DNA from: Betaproteobacteria bacterium
Lineage (GTDB): Bacteria > Pseudomonadota > Gammaproteobacteria > Burkholderiales > SG8-41
NCBI GenBank assembly: GCA_016199545.1
Contig: JACQGN010000234.1
Coordinates: forward strand, 1-38,114
Direction of reading: 5' to 3'
Length of the DNA stretch: 38,114 nt
The notes beneath the pieces were generated by a model. That model made no database searches and was not told where the DNA came from. It was given only the letters and a program-made list of their open reading frames with translations. Positions 8,424 to 16,137 of this stretch are shown piece after piece (the stretch's first letter is position 1; every line of letters begins with the position of its first letter). Both the position numbers and the translations under genes were made by a program.

Positions 8424-9110
8424 TCAACGGTTTTCCTGCACCTTGCCCTCGAGTGCGGCGTCGACCCACGAGTCGCCGAAAACGATCTCCAGAGGCTTCT
8501 TGCCGTCCTTGATGTCCTGCGCCTGCTGGAATTCCATGTCCATTCGGCTGCGGGCTTTCCTGACGACGTCCTCCGCGACCGCCAGCGGGACCACCGCGAC
8601 ACCGTCATCGTCACCGATCACGATGTCTCCGGGGCTCACGACAAGTCCGCCGACCTGCACCGGCACGTTGATCGAGCCGGGGGTGTTCTTCTGCGCCGAA
8701 CGCGGACATACGCCGCGACAGAATGCGGGAAACCTCTCCTCCCGCAGCAGCCGTATGTCGCGCACGCAGCCGTTTGTAATGAGCCCCGCGATGCCCCGAT
8801 TTCGCGCCTGGAGTGACATGTTGTGGCCGAAGGAGCCCGTGTTGTTTTCGCGTCCCTCGTCGATCACGAGCACGTCGCCGGGCTCGACCATGGTGAGCGC
8901 CTTGTGCGTAGTGATGTTGTCGTTCGGATAGTTGAGCACGGTAAAGGCGACGCCGCGTATCGTCATCTTCTCGAAGATCGGACGGATCTCGGGCATCATC
9001 ACACCGTGCCGGCCCATCGTGTCTGCGATGGTCGAGGTCCAAATACCGGCGAACTCCTCGACGAGAGATTTCGGCGGCCGCTGAAACCTGTAGTTGATCT
9101 GACCGTACAT
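8424..9110 (-). CDS. RraA-like family protein (HMG aldolase/decarboxylase type)
   Basis: This 228-residue protein resembles class II pyruvate aldolases such as 4-hydroxy-4-methyl-2-oxoglutarate aldolase, which split oxo-acids using a divalent metal. The family signature is complete: GSFGHN at 92-97, then NGCVRD, with R117 and D118 as the metal and substrate residues, and GDIVIGDDDGVAVVP at 161-175. It is longer than the E. coli RNase E inhibitor RraA (about 160), and its residues fit aldolases. The ATG at 9110 follows GGAGA. It lies between MmgE/PrpD and the flavoprotein gene in one operon, pointing to a C-C cleavage or decarboxylation step in the same pathway. Confidence 0.85.
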   Translation of the reverse strand: MYGQINYRFQRPPKSLVEEFAGIWTSTIADTMGRHGVMMPEIRPIFEKMTIRGVAFTVLNYPNDNITTHKALTMVEPGDVLVIDEGRENNTGSFGHNMSLQARNRGIAGLITNGCVRDIRLLREERFPAFCRGVCPRSAQKNTPGSINVPVQVGGLVVSPGDIVIGDDDGVAVVPLAVAEDVVRKARSRMDMEFQQAQDIKDGKKPLEIVFGDSWVDAALEGKVQENR

Positions 9111-9269
9111 ATATGTCTCCGTTATTGCGTGTTATGCGCGCCTCACGCGCTTGCGGTGCAGCCGTCGCTTCAGACGCTTCCAGTCCGGGGCGGGCCCGGT
9201 CATCCGGCGAGACAAACTCGCTGTCAGCTATGGGTCGCGCCGGATCGGCCGAGTCTCATCGGGCGCGTA

Positions 9270-10631
9270 TCATCGCGACTGTCGCAGCAGTGCGCCGAAC
9301 GCGCGCGCGGAGCTCGATCGCTCGAGGCTGCGTACCGTCTCGATCGCCCGCTCGATCCGAGACGGCGCCAGCACGCGTGCGGCGAGCCGCGTAAACTTCT
9401 CGAGACGTTTGCTTTCAGTGCACGGGTCGCCGGGCATCCCGTGCGGATCGAGGATCGAGCTCCGCAGTGTCTGCCCGTTCGTGAGCTGAACCTCCACGCT
9501 TGCGCCGTAATGGCGCGGGTAGACCGCTTCCATTTCCGGGTCAACGGAAAGCTCCGTTCTTGCAGCGAGGTCGCGCCGCGCCTGATCGCCGATCGCGCTT
9601 TCGCTGTACATCTTCGGATCGGTCGGGTCGCCTGTCAGCGCCAGCGCGCTGCAGTACGGCATGCTGTATTGCGCACCCATCGTATCCACCGGCGCAGGCG
9701 CGGCATTGATGCGCTTCGCATACGAGTTGACGCCGATGCGCACTTTCTCGATGGATGAAGCGGCGAGCGGCTTCATTCCGCGCAGCGCGACGAGCTGCTG
9801 AACCGGCGCCTGAATCCGGCTGCAGCAGGGAAACACCTTCACGAACACCTGCTCGACGGCCCAGCGCTTGCCCAGATCGGCCACAAGCAGCTCCGGTTGC
9901 GCCGTTTTTCCGCCGAACACTTCGAGCACACCGAAGCGTCCCTCGACCGCCGTCGGCGGCCCGCTGAAGCCGCGCGCGGCAAGCTGCGCCATACGCACAC
10001 CCGCTTCAGCCGAGCGCCCGGCATGCATGCGCTTCATCATGCCGCCGCCGGCGCCCGTCGCGAACGATTTGATACCGGAGGCGGTGGAACACGCGAGACC
10101 GACGGCTGCCTGAACCTGCGCCAGTGGAAGCTTCATCACGATGGCCGCCGCCGCGGCGGCGCCGATCGGCCCTGCCAGGGATGTCTTGTGAAATCCGCGA
10201 TGCGCGGGCTCGAGGCCCAGCGCCAGCCCTACCCGATTCATGACTTCGTAACCTGCGATCACGCCGAGCAGCAGCCGCTCGCCCGAGGCATTCACCGACT
10301 CCGCCGCTGCGAGCGCGGCCGGAACGATGATCGCGCCGGGATGCACGATCGCTTCGTCGAGCAGGTCGTCGAGCTCGAAACCATGGCTCGCTGTGCCGTT
10401 GCATAGCGCCGCGCCGGGCACCGCGGTCATGTCCGAGCTTCCGAAAACGCTGCTCTCGCCGCGCGCACCCTCCGCGGCGATTTCCGCAGCCATGATCTCG
10501 CTCCACGGCTCCCTGGCTCCGTACAGCCCGCAGCCGACCGAATCGAGCACGCACCACTTCGCGTTGTCGACCACCGAAGCGGGAAGACCAGCCATCGTGA
10601 GCTCTTGAAGCAGCTCCAGAACTTCGCTCAT
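9270..10631 (-). CDS. MmgE/PrpD family protein, full length
   Basis: This 453-residue protein is of the 2-methylcitrate-dehydratase/cis-aconitate-decarboxylase fold. Landmarks are AKWCVLDSVGCGLYGAREPW near the start, CNGTASHGFELDD (the family NGT-H-DD motif), a helical-domain GGGMMKRMHAGRSAEAGV, and VFVKVFPCCSRIQAPV followed by the C-terminal lid. I chose ATG 10631 (MSEVLELL). A GTG 18 bases upstream is also possible. It appears to be the first gene of the leftward operon with the RraA-like and SDH-like genes. Members dehydrate, isomerise or decarboxylate branched tricarboxylic acids. The substrate here is unknown. Confidence 0.88.
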   Translation of the reverse strand: MSEVLELLQELTMAGLPASVVDNAKWCVLDSVGCGLYGAREPWSEIMAAEIAAEGARGESSVFGSSDMTAVPGAALCNGTASHGFELDDLLDEAIVHPGAIIVPAALAAAESVNASGERLLLGVIAGYEVMNRVGLALGLEPAHRGFHKTSLAGPIGAAAAAAIVMKLPLAQVQAAVGLACSTASGIKSFATGAGGGMMKRMHAGRSAEAGVRMAQLAARGFSGPPTAVEGRFGVLEVFGGKTAQPELLVADLGKRWAVEQVFVKVFPCCSRIQAPVQQLVALRGMKPLAASSIEKVRIGVNSYAKRINAAPAPVDTMGAQYSMPYCSALALTGDPTDPKMYSESAIGDQARRDLAARTELSVDPEMEAVYPRHYGASVEVQLTNGQTLRSSILDPHGMPGDPCTESKRLEKFTRLAARVLAPSRIERAIETVRSLERSSSARAFGALLRQSR

Positions 10632-10765
10632 AGCGCCTGCGTTTTTCACGTGTTAAGCCTTGGGTTCGTCGAACGCACGTCTTCGGGCCGGTCCAGCACT
10701 TCAGGAGCGCGCGGACGTAGTATACAAGTTTAACAACAAGCGATTGCCGAAGGAGCACTCCAGCC

Positions 10766-11971
10766 GTGGATTTCGCTTTGACCGCTGACCAGGAGCTGAT
10801 GCGCGACACGGTGCGGCGGCTGGTCGCGCGTGAGATCGAGCCGTTGCTGCGCGAGCACGGTGCGAAGCGCGCCATGCCGCGAAACGTCTTTGTCCGCGGG
10901 CTGCGCGCGTGCGCCGAGCTCGGGCTGACTGCGGCGCGGCTGCCCGAAAGCGCGGGAGGGCCGGGTATCAAGATGCTCGATTACGGAATCATGATGGAGC
11001 AGATTCCGCCCGTTATCGGCGTGTCGCTGATCGCGCACGAAGCGTCGACCGCACGGCTGTACGCCGAGGGCACCGACGAGCAGCGCAAGCGCCTTTTGCC
11101 CGATATCATCTCGGCAGGAAAAATCGTCTGCACCGACTCGACCGAACCGGATACCGGGTCGGACCCGCGCAACATCAAGACGCGGCTTACCCGCAGCGGC
11201 GATCGGCTGCTCCTGAACGGCTGGAAAATGTGGATCAGCAATGTTGCCGAATGCGACGCGATCCTCGTGACCTGTCTCGACTGTCGCGAGGACGCCGCGA
11301 GCAACAAAGTCATCAAGGTCGTCGTCGAGCGCGATCGCTCGCCATTCGAAGCGCGGAACATCGACACGATCGGCCTTCAGCAGGGGCTGCTGGGCGAGGC
11401 TGTGTTCGAAGAGACGCCCATAGATCCCCGCAATGTTGTGATCTCCGCCTCGGGCGCAACCGAGGCGCTCAAAACGAGCTGGGCGGTGAATCGCCCGATC
11501 TTCGGCCTCTTCGCCGTGCATTTCGCACAGCGTGCTTACGAGATGGCGGTCGAATACGCGCTCGTGCGCAGACAGTTCGGAAAGCCGATCGGAGCGCATC
11601 AGCTCGTGCAGAAGAATCTGTCCGACGTCGCCACTGCCGTCATGAGCAGCCGCCTGCTGTGCTACTACGCGCTGTCGGCCGTCGATCAGGGCGGCCCGGC
11701 CGAAGGTCTCGCCGCAATGGCCAAGCGCTACGCGCAGAACGCGTGCCAGGAAGCGGTGTGGCAGGCGATGAACGTGCTTGGAGCGATGGGCTTATCGACC
11801 GAGGCGAAGATCGAAGCGCTCTACCGCGATGTGCGCATGATCGCGATTCCCGACGGCACGAACGAAATCCTCGCGCTGATACACGGTCGCGAGATTACCG
11901 GCTTCGAAGCATTTCGTGGTCTCGTCACGGCATCGCGAAGCCGCCGTTCACGCTCAGAATCTGGCCGGTAA
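10766..11971 (+). CDS. Acyl-CoA dehydrogenase with Asp in place of the usual catalytic Glu
   Basis: This 401-residue FAD enzyme of acyl-CoA alpha,beta-desaturation starts at GTG 10766 after AGGAG. The N-terminal helical domain, the middle beta domain (TDSTEPDTGSDPRNIKT, 123-139, and WKMWISN at 153-159) and the C-terminal helical domain (VRRQFGKPIGAHQLVQ) are all present. The end, TNEILALIHGREITGFEAF, resembles glutaryl-CoA-type enzymes. Where those have catalytic Glu in YEGT, this protein has Asp363 in IPDGT. The last 47 bases overlap the convergent SDR gene. With the SDR and hydratases next door it could start beta-oxidation of a cyclic or branched acyl-CoA. Substrate class is inference. Confidence 0.88.
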   Translation: MDFALTADQELMRDTVRRLVAREIEPLLREHGAKRAMPRNVFVRGLRACAELGLTAARLPESAGGPGIKMLDYGIMMEQIPPVIGVSLIAHEASTARLYAEGTDEQRKRLLPDIISAGKIVCTDSTEPDTGSDPRNIKTRLTRSGDRLLLNGWKMWISNVAECDAILVTCLDCREDAASNKVIKVVVERDRSPFEARNIDTIGLQQGLLGEAVFEETPIDPRNVVISASGATEALKTSWAVNRPIFGLFAVHFAQRAYEMAVEYALVRRQFGKPIGAHQLVQKNLSDVATAVMSSRLLCYYALSAVDQGGPAEGLAAMAKRYAQNACQEAVWQAMNVLGAMGLSTEAKIEALYRDVRMIAIPDGTNEILALIHGREITGFEAFRGLVTASRSRRSRSESGR

Positions 11972-12713
11972 TCCAGCCGGCCTGCTCGCTGGCAAGGTAC
12001 GCGATGGCCGAGACAACCTCCGCGGGCTCGCCGAGCCTGCCCGTGGGATACACCTTCAGCACGCTTTGCATGCGGCGCTGATACTTCTCTTCACCCATCT
12101 CCGCGCGCATGAGGTTCTCGCGCTCCTGCCGCAGCTCGGTGTTGGTCGCGCCCGGTGAGACGATGTTGAGCGTCACGCCGCTTTTTCCGACTTCCTGGGC
12201 GACCGATTTGGCGAGCGCGATGACACCAGCTTTGGCGGCGGCGTAGTACGAGAGTCGCGCCTGACCGAGGCGCGCGGAATCGGAGGCGAGACACACGATG
12301 CGCCCGTACTTTCTCGAAACCATCTCCGGCAGCAACGCGCGCATGCACAGCATCGGGCCGTAAAGACAGATGTCGATCATTCGGCGCCAGTCGGCCAGGG
12401 AAGACTCCAGGAAGAGCTTGTCGTCCAGAATGGCCGCGCTGCTCACGAATATGTCGACAGGCCCGAGTTTCCGCACCACTTCGCCGGCCATCGCGCTCAC
12501 GTCCTCCTCCCGGCTCACGTCGGTGCGCACGCCGATCACTTCCATTCCACTGCGCTGCGCGAGCTTACGGGCGGAGTCTTCGGCGCGCTCGCCGTTTACA
12601 TCGGCTAGCGCGACTTTGGCGCCGCCTTCTGCGAGGAGGGTCGCCGCGGCGTAGCCGATGCCGCGCGCCCCGCCTGTGATGAGCGCCACCTTTCCATCGA
12701 ATCGAAGCTCCAT
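11925..12713 (-). CDS. SDR-family dehydrogenase, BadH-like
   Basis: This 262-residue enzyme has a complete classical SDR active site: TGGARGIG (13-20), S144 in CLASDSARLG, Y157 and K161 in SYYAAAKAG. The Asn usually found in helix 4 appears to be Cys116 (DICLYG). The C-terminal half (GRIVCLASDSARLGQ, then PTGRLGEPAEV and WITGQILSVNGG) recalls BadH, the 2-hydroxycyclohexanecarboxyl-CoA dehydrogenase of Rhodopseudomonas. ATG 12713 was chosen because a good ribosome site (GGAAGGGG) precedes it. The longer open frame upstream lies inside the hydratase gene. It follows that gene by two bases, so they are co-transcribed. Confidence 0.87.
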   Translation of the reverse strand: MELRFDGKVALITGGARGIGYAAATLLAEGGAKVALADVNGERAEDSARKLAQRSGMEVIGVRTDVSREEDVSAMAGEVVRKLGPVDIFVSSAAILDDKLFLESSLADWRRMIDICLYGPMLCMRALLPEMVSRKYGRIVCLASDSARLGQARLSYYAAAKAGVIALAKSVAQEVGKSGVTLNIVSPGATNTELRQERENLMRAEMGEEKYQRRMQSVLKVYPTGRLGEPAEVVSAIAYLASEQAGWITGQILSVNGGFAMP

Positions 12714-12715
12714 GG

Positions 12716-13513
12716 CTACAGCCCCTTCCTGCGGTAGCGTCGGAAATCGGGTTTGCGCTTCTCGAGAAAGGCGCGGATGCCTTCCATGTTCTCTTCGTTT
12801 CCGTAAATGCCTGCGAGCAGCGCGCTTGTGGGGAAGAACGACGGATAGAACTCCTCGTCGGAGCCCGCGTTCAGCGCGAGCTTCGCGATGCGTATGCTCT
12901 GCGGGCTCTTGTCGAGGATCTCCTGGCACCACTCGTCGACCAGGGCGTCTAAGTCCTGGTCTTTCGCGACGAAGTTGACGAGGCCCATGTCGAGCGCCTG
13001 CTGGGCGGTGTACTGGCGGCAGCCGAATACCATCTCACGCGCCTTGCGCTCGCCCACGTAACGCGAGAGCAACTGACACGCGCCCCAAATTGGAATGCTG
13101 CCTACGCGCGGTCCCGTCTGGCCGAAGATTGCCCCTTCGGCCGCAAACGACATGTCGCAGAAGAGATGGATCTCGTTGCCGCCGCCAACGCAGTAGCCGC
13201 GAATCTTCGCGAGTATCGGTTTGTCCATCATGCGCATGACCGAGGAGAGCGCGAAAAGCCGGCGCATGTGCGCACGGCCGACGTCCGGCGTGCGGCTCGC
13301 CTGGTCGCTGACGTCACCGCCCGCGCAGAACGCCTTGTCGCCTGCGCCTGTCAGCACGACCACGCCGATCTCCGGGTCATCGGAGGCGCGGTGCATCGCG
13401 TGCGTCAATTCCTCGTAAGTGAGCGGGCGCACCGCATTGCGTTTCTCGGGCCGGTTGATGATAACGGTCGCGACGCCGTTCTTCGCCTGGAACTCGATAT
13501 CCTGGTATTGCAC
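12716..13513 (-). CDS. Crotonase-superfamily hydratase/hydrolase, MenB/BadI-like
   Basis: This 265-residue protein starts at GTG 13513 after GGAGA. The oxyanion-hole motifs are AFCAGGDVSD (61-70) and YCVGGGNEIHLFCD (107-120). The segments AIFGQTGPRVGS (128-139) and GERKAREMVFGCRQYTAQ (154-171) are typical of MenB and of the ring-opening hydrolase BadI. MenB and BadI have an Asp just after VGS (VGSFDGG, VGSVDPG). Here the sequence is VGSIPIWG, one residue shorter and without Asp. The C-terminus (GIRAFLEKRKPDF) is normal. Pairing with a BadH-like SDR supports a role in cyclic acyl-CoA breakdown, but the active-site change makes the exact reaction open. Confidence 0.85.
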   Translation of the reverse strand: MQYQDIEFQAKNGVATVIINRPEKRNAVRPLTYEELTHAMHRASDDPEIGVVVLTGAGDKAFCAGGDVSDQASRTPDVGRAHMRRLFALSSVMRMMDKPILAKIRGYCVGGGNEIHLFCDMSFAAEGAIFGQTGPRVGSIPIWGACQLLSRYVGERKAREMVFGCRQYTAQQALDMGLVNFVAKDQDLDALVDEWCQEILDKSPQSIRIAKLALNAGSDEEFYPSFFPTSALLAGIYGNEENMEGIRAFLEKRKPDFRRYRRKGL

Positions 13514-13624
13514 GCGGGATCTCCGATGGGATGGCTGTGGATCATTTATAACACCATCGGCGCTTCACCGGCAGTCGCATTTCGTTTAGTCTCGGGCTCA
13601 CCCATAAAACACACGTGCCAGTCG

Positions 13625-14406
13625 ATGAACTACCAGACGATACTGACCAGCCAGGATGGCGCAGCACGAATTCTCACTCTGAATCGCCCGGACAAGCGCA
13701 ACGCCGTGAGCACGCTGACGATGCAGGAGATCATCGACGAGCTCGAAGCAGCCGGGGCCGATGACACGGTGCGCGCGGTGATCATCACCGGCGGGCCGTC
13801 GTTTTTTCCGCGGGCGCCGATCTGAACGAAGCGCTGCAGGTGAAGAGCGCCGCGGACGGCATTGACTACTTCAGGCGCTGGCACCGGCTGAATACGGCCA
13901 TCGAAGAGCTCGCAAAGCCGGTGATCGCTGCGATCGAAGGCTTCTGCATCACGGGCGGGCTGGAGTTCGCGCTCGCATGCGATCTGCGGGTAGCGGGCGA
14001 AGGCGCTTCGTTCGCCGTGACAAGCTCCCGCATCGGCACGGTCGCCGGCGCGGGCGGCACTCAGCGATTGCCGCGCATCGTGGGCCTCGCCCATGCGCTC
14101 GACATTCTGTTCTCGGCGGAACCGATCGACGCGCGCGAGGCGCACCGCATCGGGCTCATCAACAGGCTCGCCGCGAAGGGCGGTGCGCTCGAAGCCGCGA
14201 AGAAGCTCGTGGGCGTTTACGCACAGCGCGCGCCGCTCAGCCTTGCGTTGGCGAAGCGTGCGGTCCACCGCGGCATGCAGATGGATCTCGCCTCCGGAAT
14301 CGATCTCGAGACTTTTCTCGTCACCACGATATACGGCACCCAGGACAAACAGGAAGGGATCTCCGCGTTCCCGGAGAAGCGCACCGCGCAGTTCAAAGGC
14401 AAGTAA
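13625..14406 (+). pseudogene. Enoyl-CoA hydratase/isomerase, frameshifted at a T run
   Basis: Read across one frameshift, this is a 260-residue crotonase. The first part (LTLNRPDKRNAVSTLTMQEI to VIITGGPSFF) ends at a TGA at 13823. Inserting one T in the six-T run at 13802-13807 restores SAGADL, the oxyanion-hole motif, and the frame then runs to 14406. GFCITGGLEFALACDL and GTVAGAGGTQRLPRIVG are clear. The first catalytic Glu is present (GGLEFA). The second (Glu164 of rat crotonase, in QPE) is replaced in FAVTSSRIG, so full hydratase activity is doubtful even if the frame is repaired. A homopolymer base loss could be a sequencing error. Confidence 0.82.
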
Positions 14407-14443
14407 CTTCGCTCTTCCTCGCCGTTGCCCCGAGAAAGAGCGT

Positions 14444-14470
14444 CGGCCGGTGCTGCCACCGCACCGGCCG
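14444..14470. terminator. Perfect 10-bp GC-rich hairpin between convergent genes
   Basis: CGGCCGGTGC (14444-14453) and GCACCGGCCG (14461-14470) pair perfectly around a 7-base loop. It lies between the convergent hydratase pseudogene and GFA gene, where a bidirectional terminator would fit. No T-tract follows on either side, so intrinsic termination is uncertain. Confidence 0.4.
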
Positions 14471-14586
14471 CGTCACCAGGCTTTGGGTTCGCGTCGGCCA
14501 AGTCTCGCCTAGGCCCTCGTGTCGATGACCACCTCGTCGCCTTCGACCCTGAACGTGTGCGATCTGTGATCACTGCGATGTTCCGC

Positions 14587-15000
14587 TCATGTCAATGCAG
14601 TCGTTTCAGTGTGCGGTATGGTGCCGATATCGTTGATCCAATCGAACGCGGACCGGCACCATATCTGCCGGACGGGGCGCAACAGTGCGCGCTGCCGGAT
14701 CGCACCGACACGCAGGCCGTAGAGCTCGGGCGCGTCGATCGCGGCGGTTGCGTACATCTGCGTGCCGCAACGCGGGCAAAACGAATGCGCGCGCTTTCGG
14801 CCGCTGTCCGCGGTCTTGACGTAGACGCTGGGTTTGCCGCTCAGCAGCCGAAAGCTGCTCGCCTTTGCTACGGCCACGATACGGAACGCCGAGCTGGTGA
14901 AGATCTGGCAATCGGTGCAGTGACAGATGGTCACGCTGGCGGGTTCGATCTCGGCCTCATAGGTGATGAAGCCGCAATGACAGCTCGCGTCGACATGCAT
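14587..15000 (-). CDS. GFA/CENP-V family zinc protein
   Basis: This 137-residue protein of the glutathione-dependent formaldehyde-activating fold carries three cysteine motifs for two zinc ions: C7-H-C9-G, CHCTDC (C26, C28, C31) and CPRCG (C75, C78). It resembles small GFA proteins of unknown substrate, not the full formaldehyde enzyme. ATG 15000 was chosen because GGAGG sits six bases upstream. A longer frame starts at 15036 but runs into the truncated Bug gene. This gene and its ribosome site sit exactly where the neighbouring Bug gene loses its end, as if inserted by a deletion or recombination event. Confidence 0.85.
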   Translation of the reverse strand: MHVDASCHCGFITYEAEIEPASVTICHCTDCQIFTSSAFRIVAVAKASSFRLLSGKPSVYVKTADSGRKRAHSFCPRCGTQMYATAAIDAPELYGLRVGAIRQRALLRPVRQIWCRSAFDWINDIGTIPHTETTALT

Positions 15001-15770
15001 GTTTCCTCCTGCTCGAATGTAAGGATTCCGTACCACTGCGTCACTTCGTAGCCTGGAAGCAATTCGGCGACTGCGGGTAGATTCGGAATCGAGCGCCTCG
15101 ACCCGGTGGTGGCCAGCGCGACCAGTTTGCCGCTTTGCACGTGCGGCACGACCGAAGCGGAGCTGCCAAACAGCAGCGTCATTTCGCCGGACATCACGGC
15201 AATTGCGGCTGGGCCGTTGCCCTTGTAAAGCACATGAACCATCTTCAACTTGGCGAGCACTTCCAGCAACGCGCCCGAGAGGTGCGGGCCGCTTAGATTT
15301 CCGCTCGAGCCGTAGGTCAGTTCTCCCGGGCGTTTGCGGGCGAGCGTGATCAGATCCGGCAACGACTTCACGGGTAGCGATGGATGCGCGGTCAGGACAT
15401 AATCCGACACGGCAACGCGACTCACCGCAGCGAAGTCTCGTTCAACGTCGTAAGGAAGTTTCGGCACGGCCGCGGGCAACATGGTGATCGCGACATTTAC
15501 GCCAAGCAGCAATGTATATCCGTCTGGGGCTGCCCGTGCCGCCAGTTCGGTGCCGACCCGAGCGCTTGCCCTACCTCGATTATCAACCACGACTTGCTGG
15601 CCAAGTTGATCCGAGAGCGCTTGCGCCATGATGCGCGCCGCCGCGTCGGCACCGCCGCCCGGGGGCGTGGGACAAATGAGGCGAACTGCTTTGACAGGGT
15701 ACGGCTGCGGCCACGCGCTCGAGGCTAGCGTTAGAGCAACGCCGAAAGCGAATAATATTCTGCCAGTCAT
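14931..15770 (-). pseudogene. Bug receptor, 3'-truncated and running into the GFA gene
   Basis: The protein is a normal Bug receptor for about 250 residues: signal peptide (MTGRILFAFGVALTLASSAW), PGGGADAAARIM, VVVDNRG, TAHPSLPVKSLPDL, MVHVLYKGNGP and VTQWYGIL. Similarity ends near position 15020. Beyond that the frame reads unrelated residues overlapping the GFA gene in another frame. The final 55-60 residues of the second lobe, normally starting APAGTP, are absent. It is therefore probably non-functional, although the open frame is unbroken. The likely start is ATG 15770; an alternative is 15812. Confidence 0.8.
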
Positions 15771-16137
15771 TGGATCGAGTCCGCCCATCAGCATCTTCGC
15801 CGCAAACGACAAACGATGGAAAACTCAGTCCGCCTGCGATTCCGCCGAGCCGAGCCCGCGTCCCGGGAGCAAGCTCGCCGAGGGCGCATAGTAGGTCTTA
15901 TGTCGGTCTTAACGGGGGACTGGCGCTGAATTACTGAGCACTCTATTCCAGCCGCCAGAGCAAGGCAAGCTCGTGCTCGTATCCTGGCTCATTCGAGGCG
16001 TTACTTGGGTACGGCAGCTCAGGCGATGTCGGGAACCGAGCGTAATGCAGAGTGCTGTGTAACAATGGCGCGCCGCGAGGGATTGGAAAATAGGTTAAAC
16101 GATGGCGGAACAAGAGACTTATAAGCAGGAAGGGCCG
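15771..16137. other. Divergent intergenic region with a GC-rich repeat
   Basis: This 367-base gap separates the leftward truncated Bug gene from the rightward CoA-transferase. It holds one copy of a GC-rich repeat (15840-15925, separate entry). I see no further gene. A promoter for the CoA-transferase is expected before 16138 but no convincing -35/-10 pair stands out. Confidence 0.5.
15840..15925. repeat. GC-rich intergenic repeat, copy a
   Basis: The core at 15844-15870 (GCCGAGCCGAGCCCGCG, then TCCCGGGAGC) differs at four positions from the 27-bp core shared by copies b and c. A second conserved patch, GGTCTTAACGGGGGAC, ends it, matching copy b's GGTCCTAATGGGGGAC. All three copies lie between genes. 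Confidence 0.7.

Noticed and set aside
5911-8931. 1006-codon open frame on the plus strand opposite the SDH-like genes
   Set aside because: It lies antisense to four genes with clear motifs and has Arg/His/Ala-rich composition without any domain. It is a product of high GC content.
14509-14575. Minus-strand tail reading HRSHTFRVEGDEVVIDTRA before a stop
   Set aside because: Looks like the end of a lost gene, but it is too short to assign and has no start.
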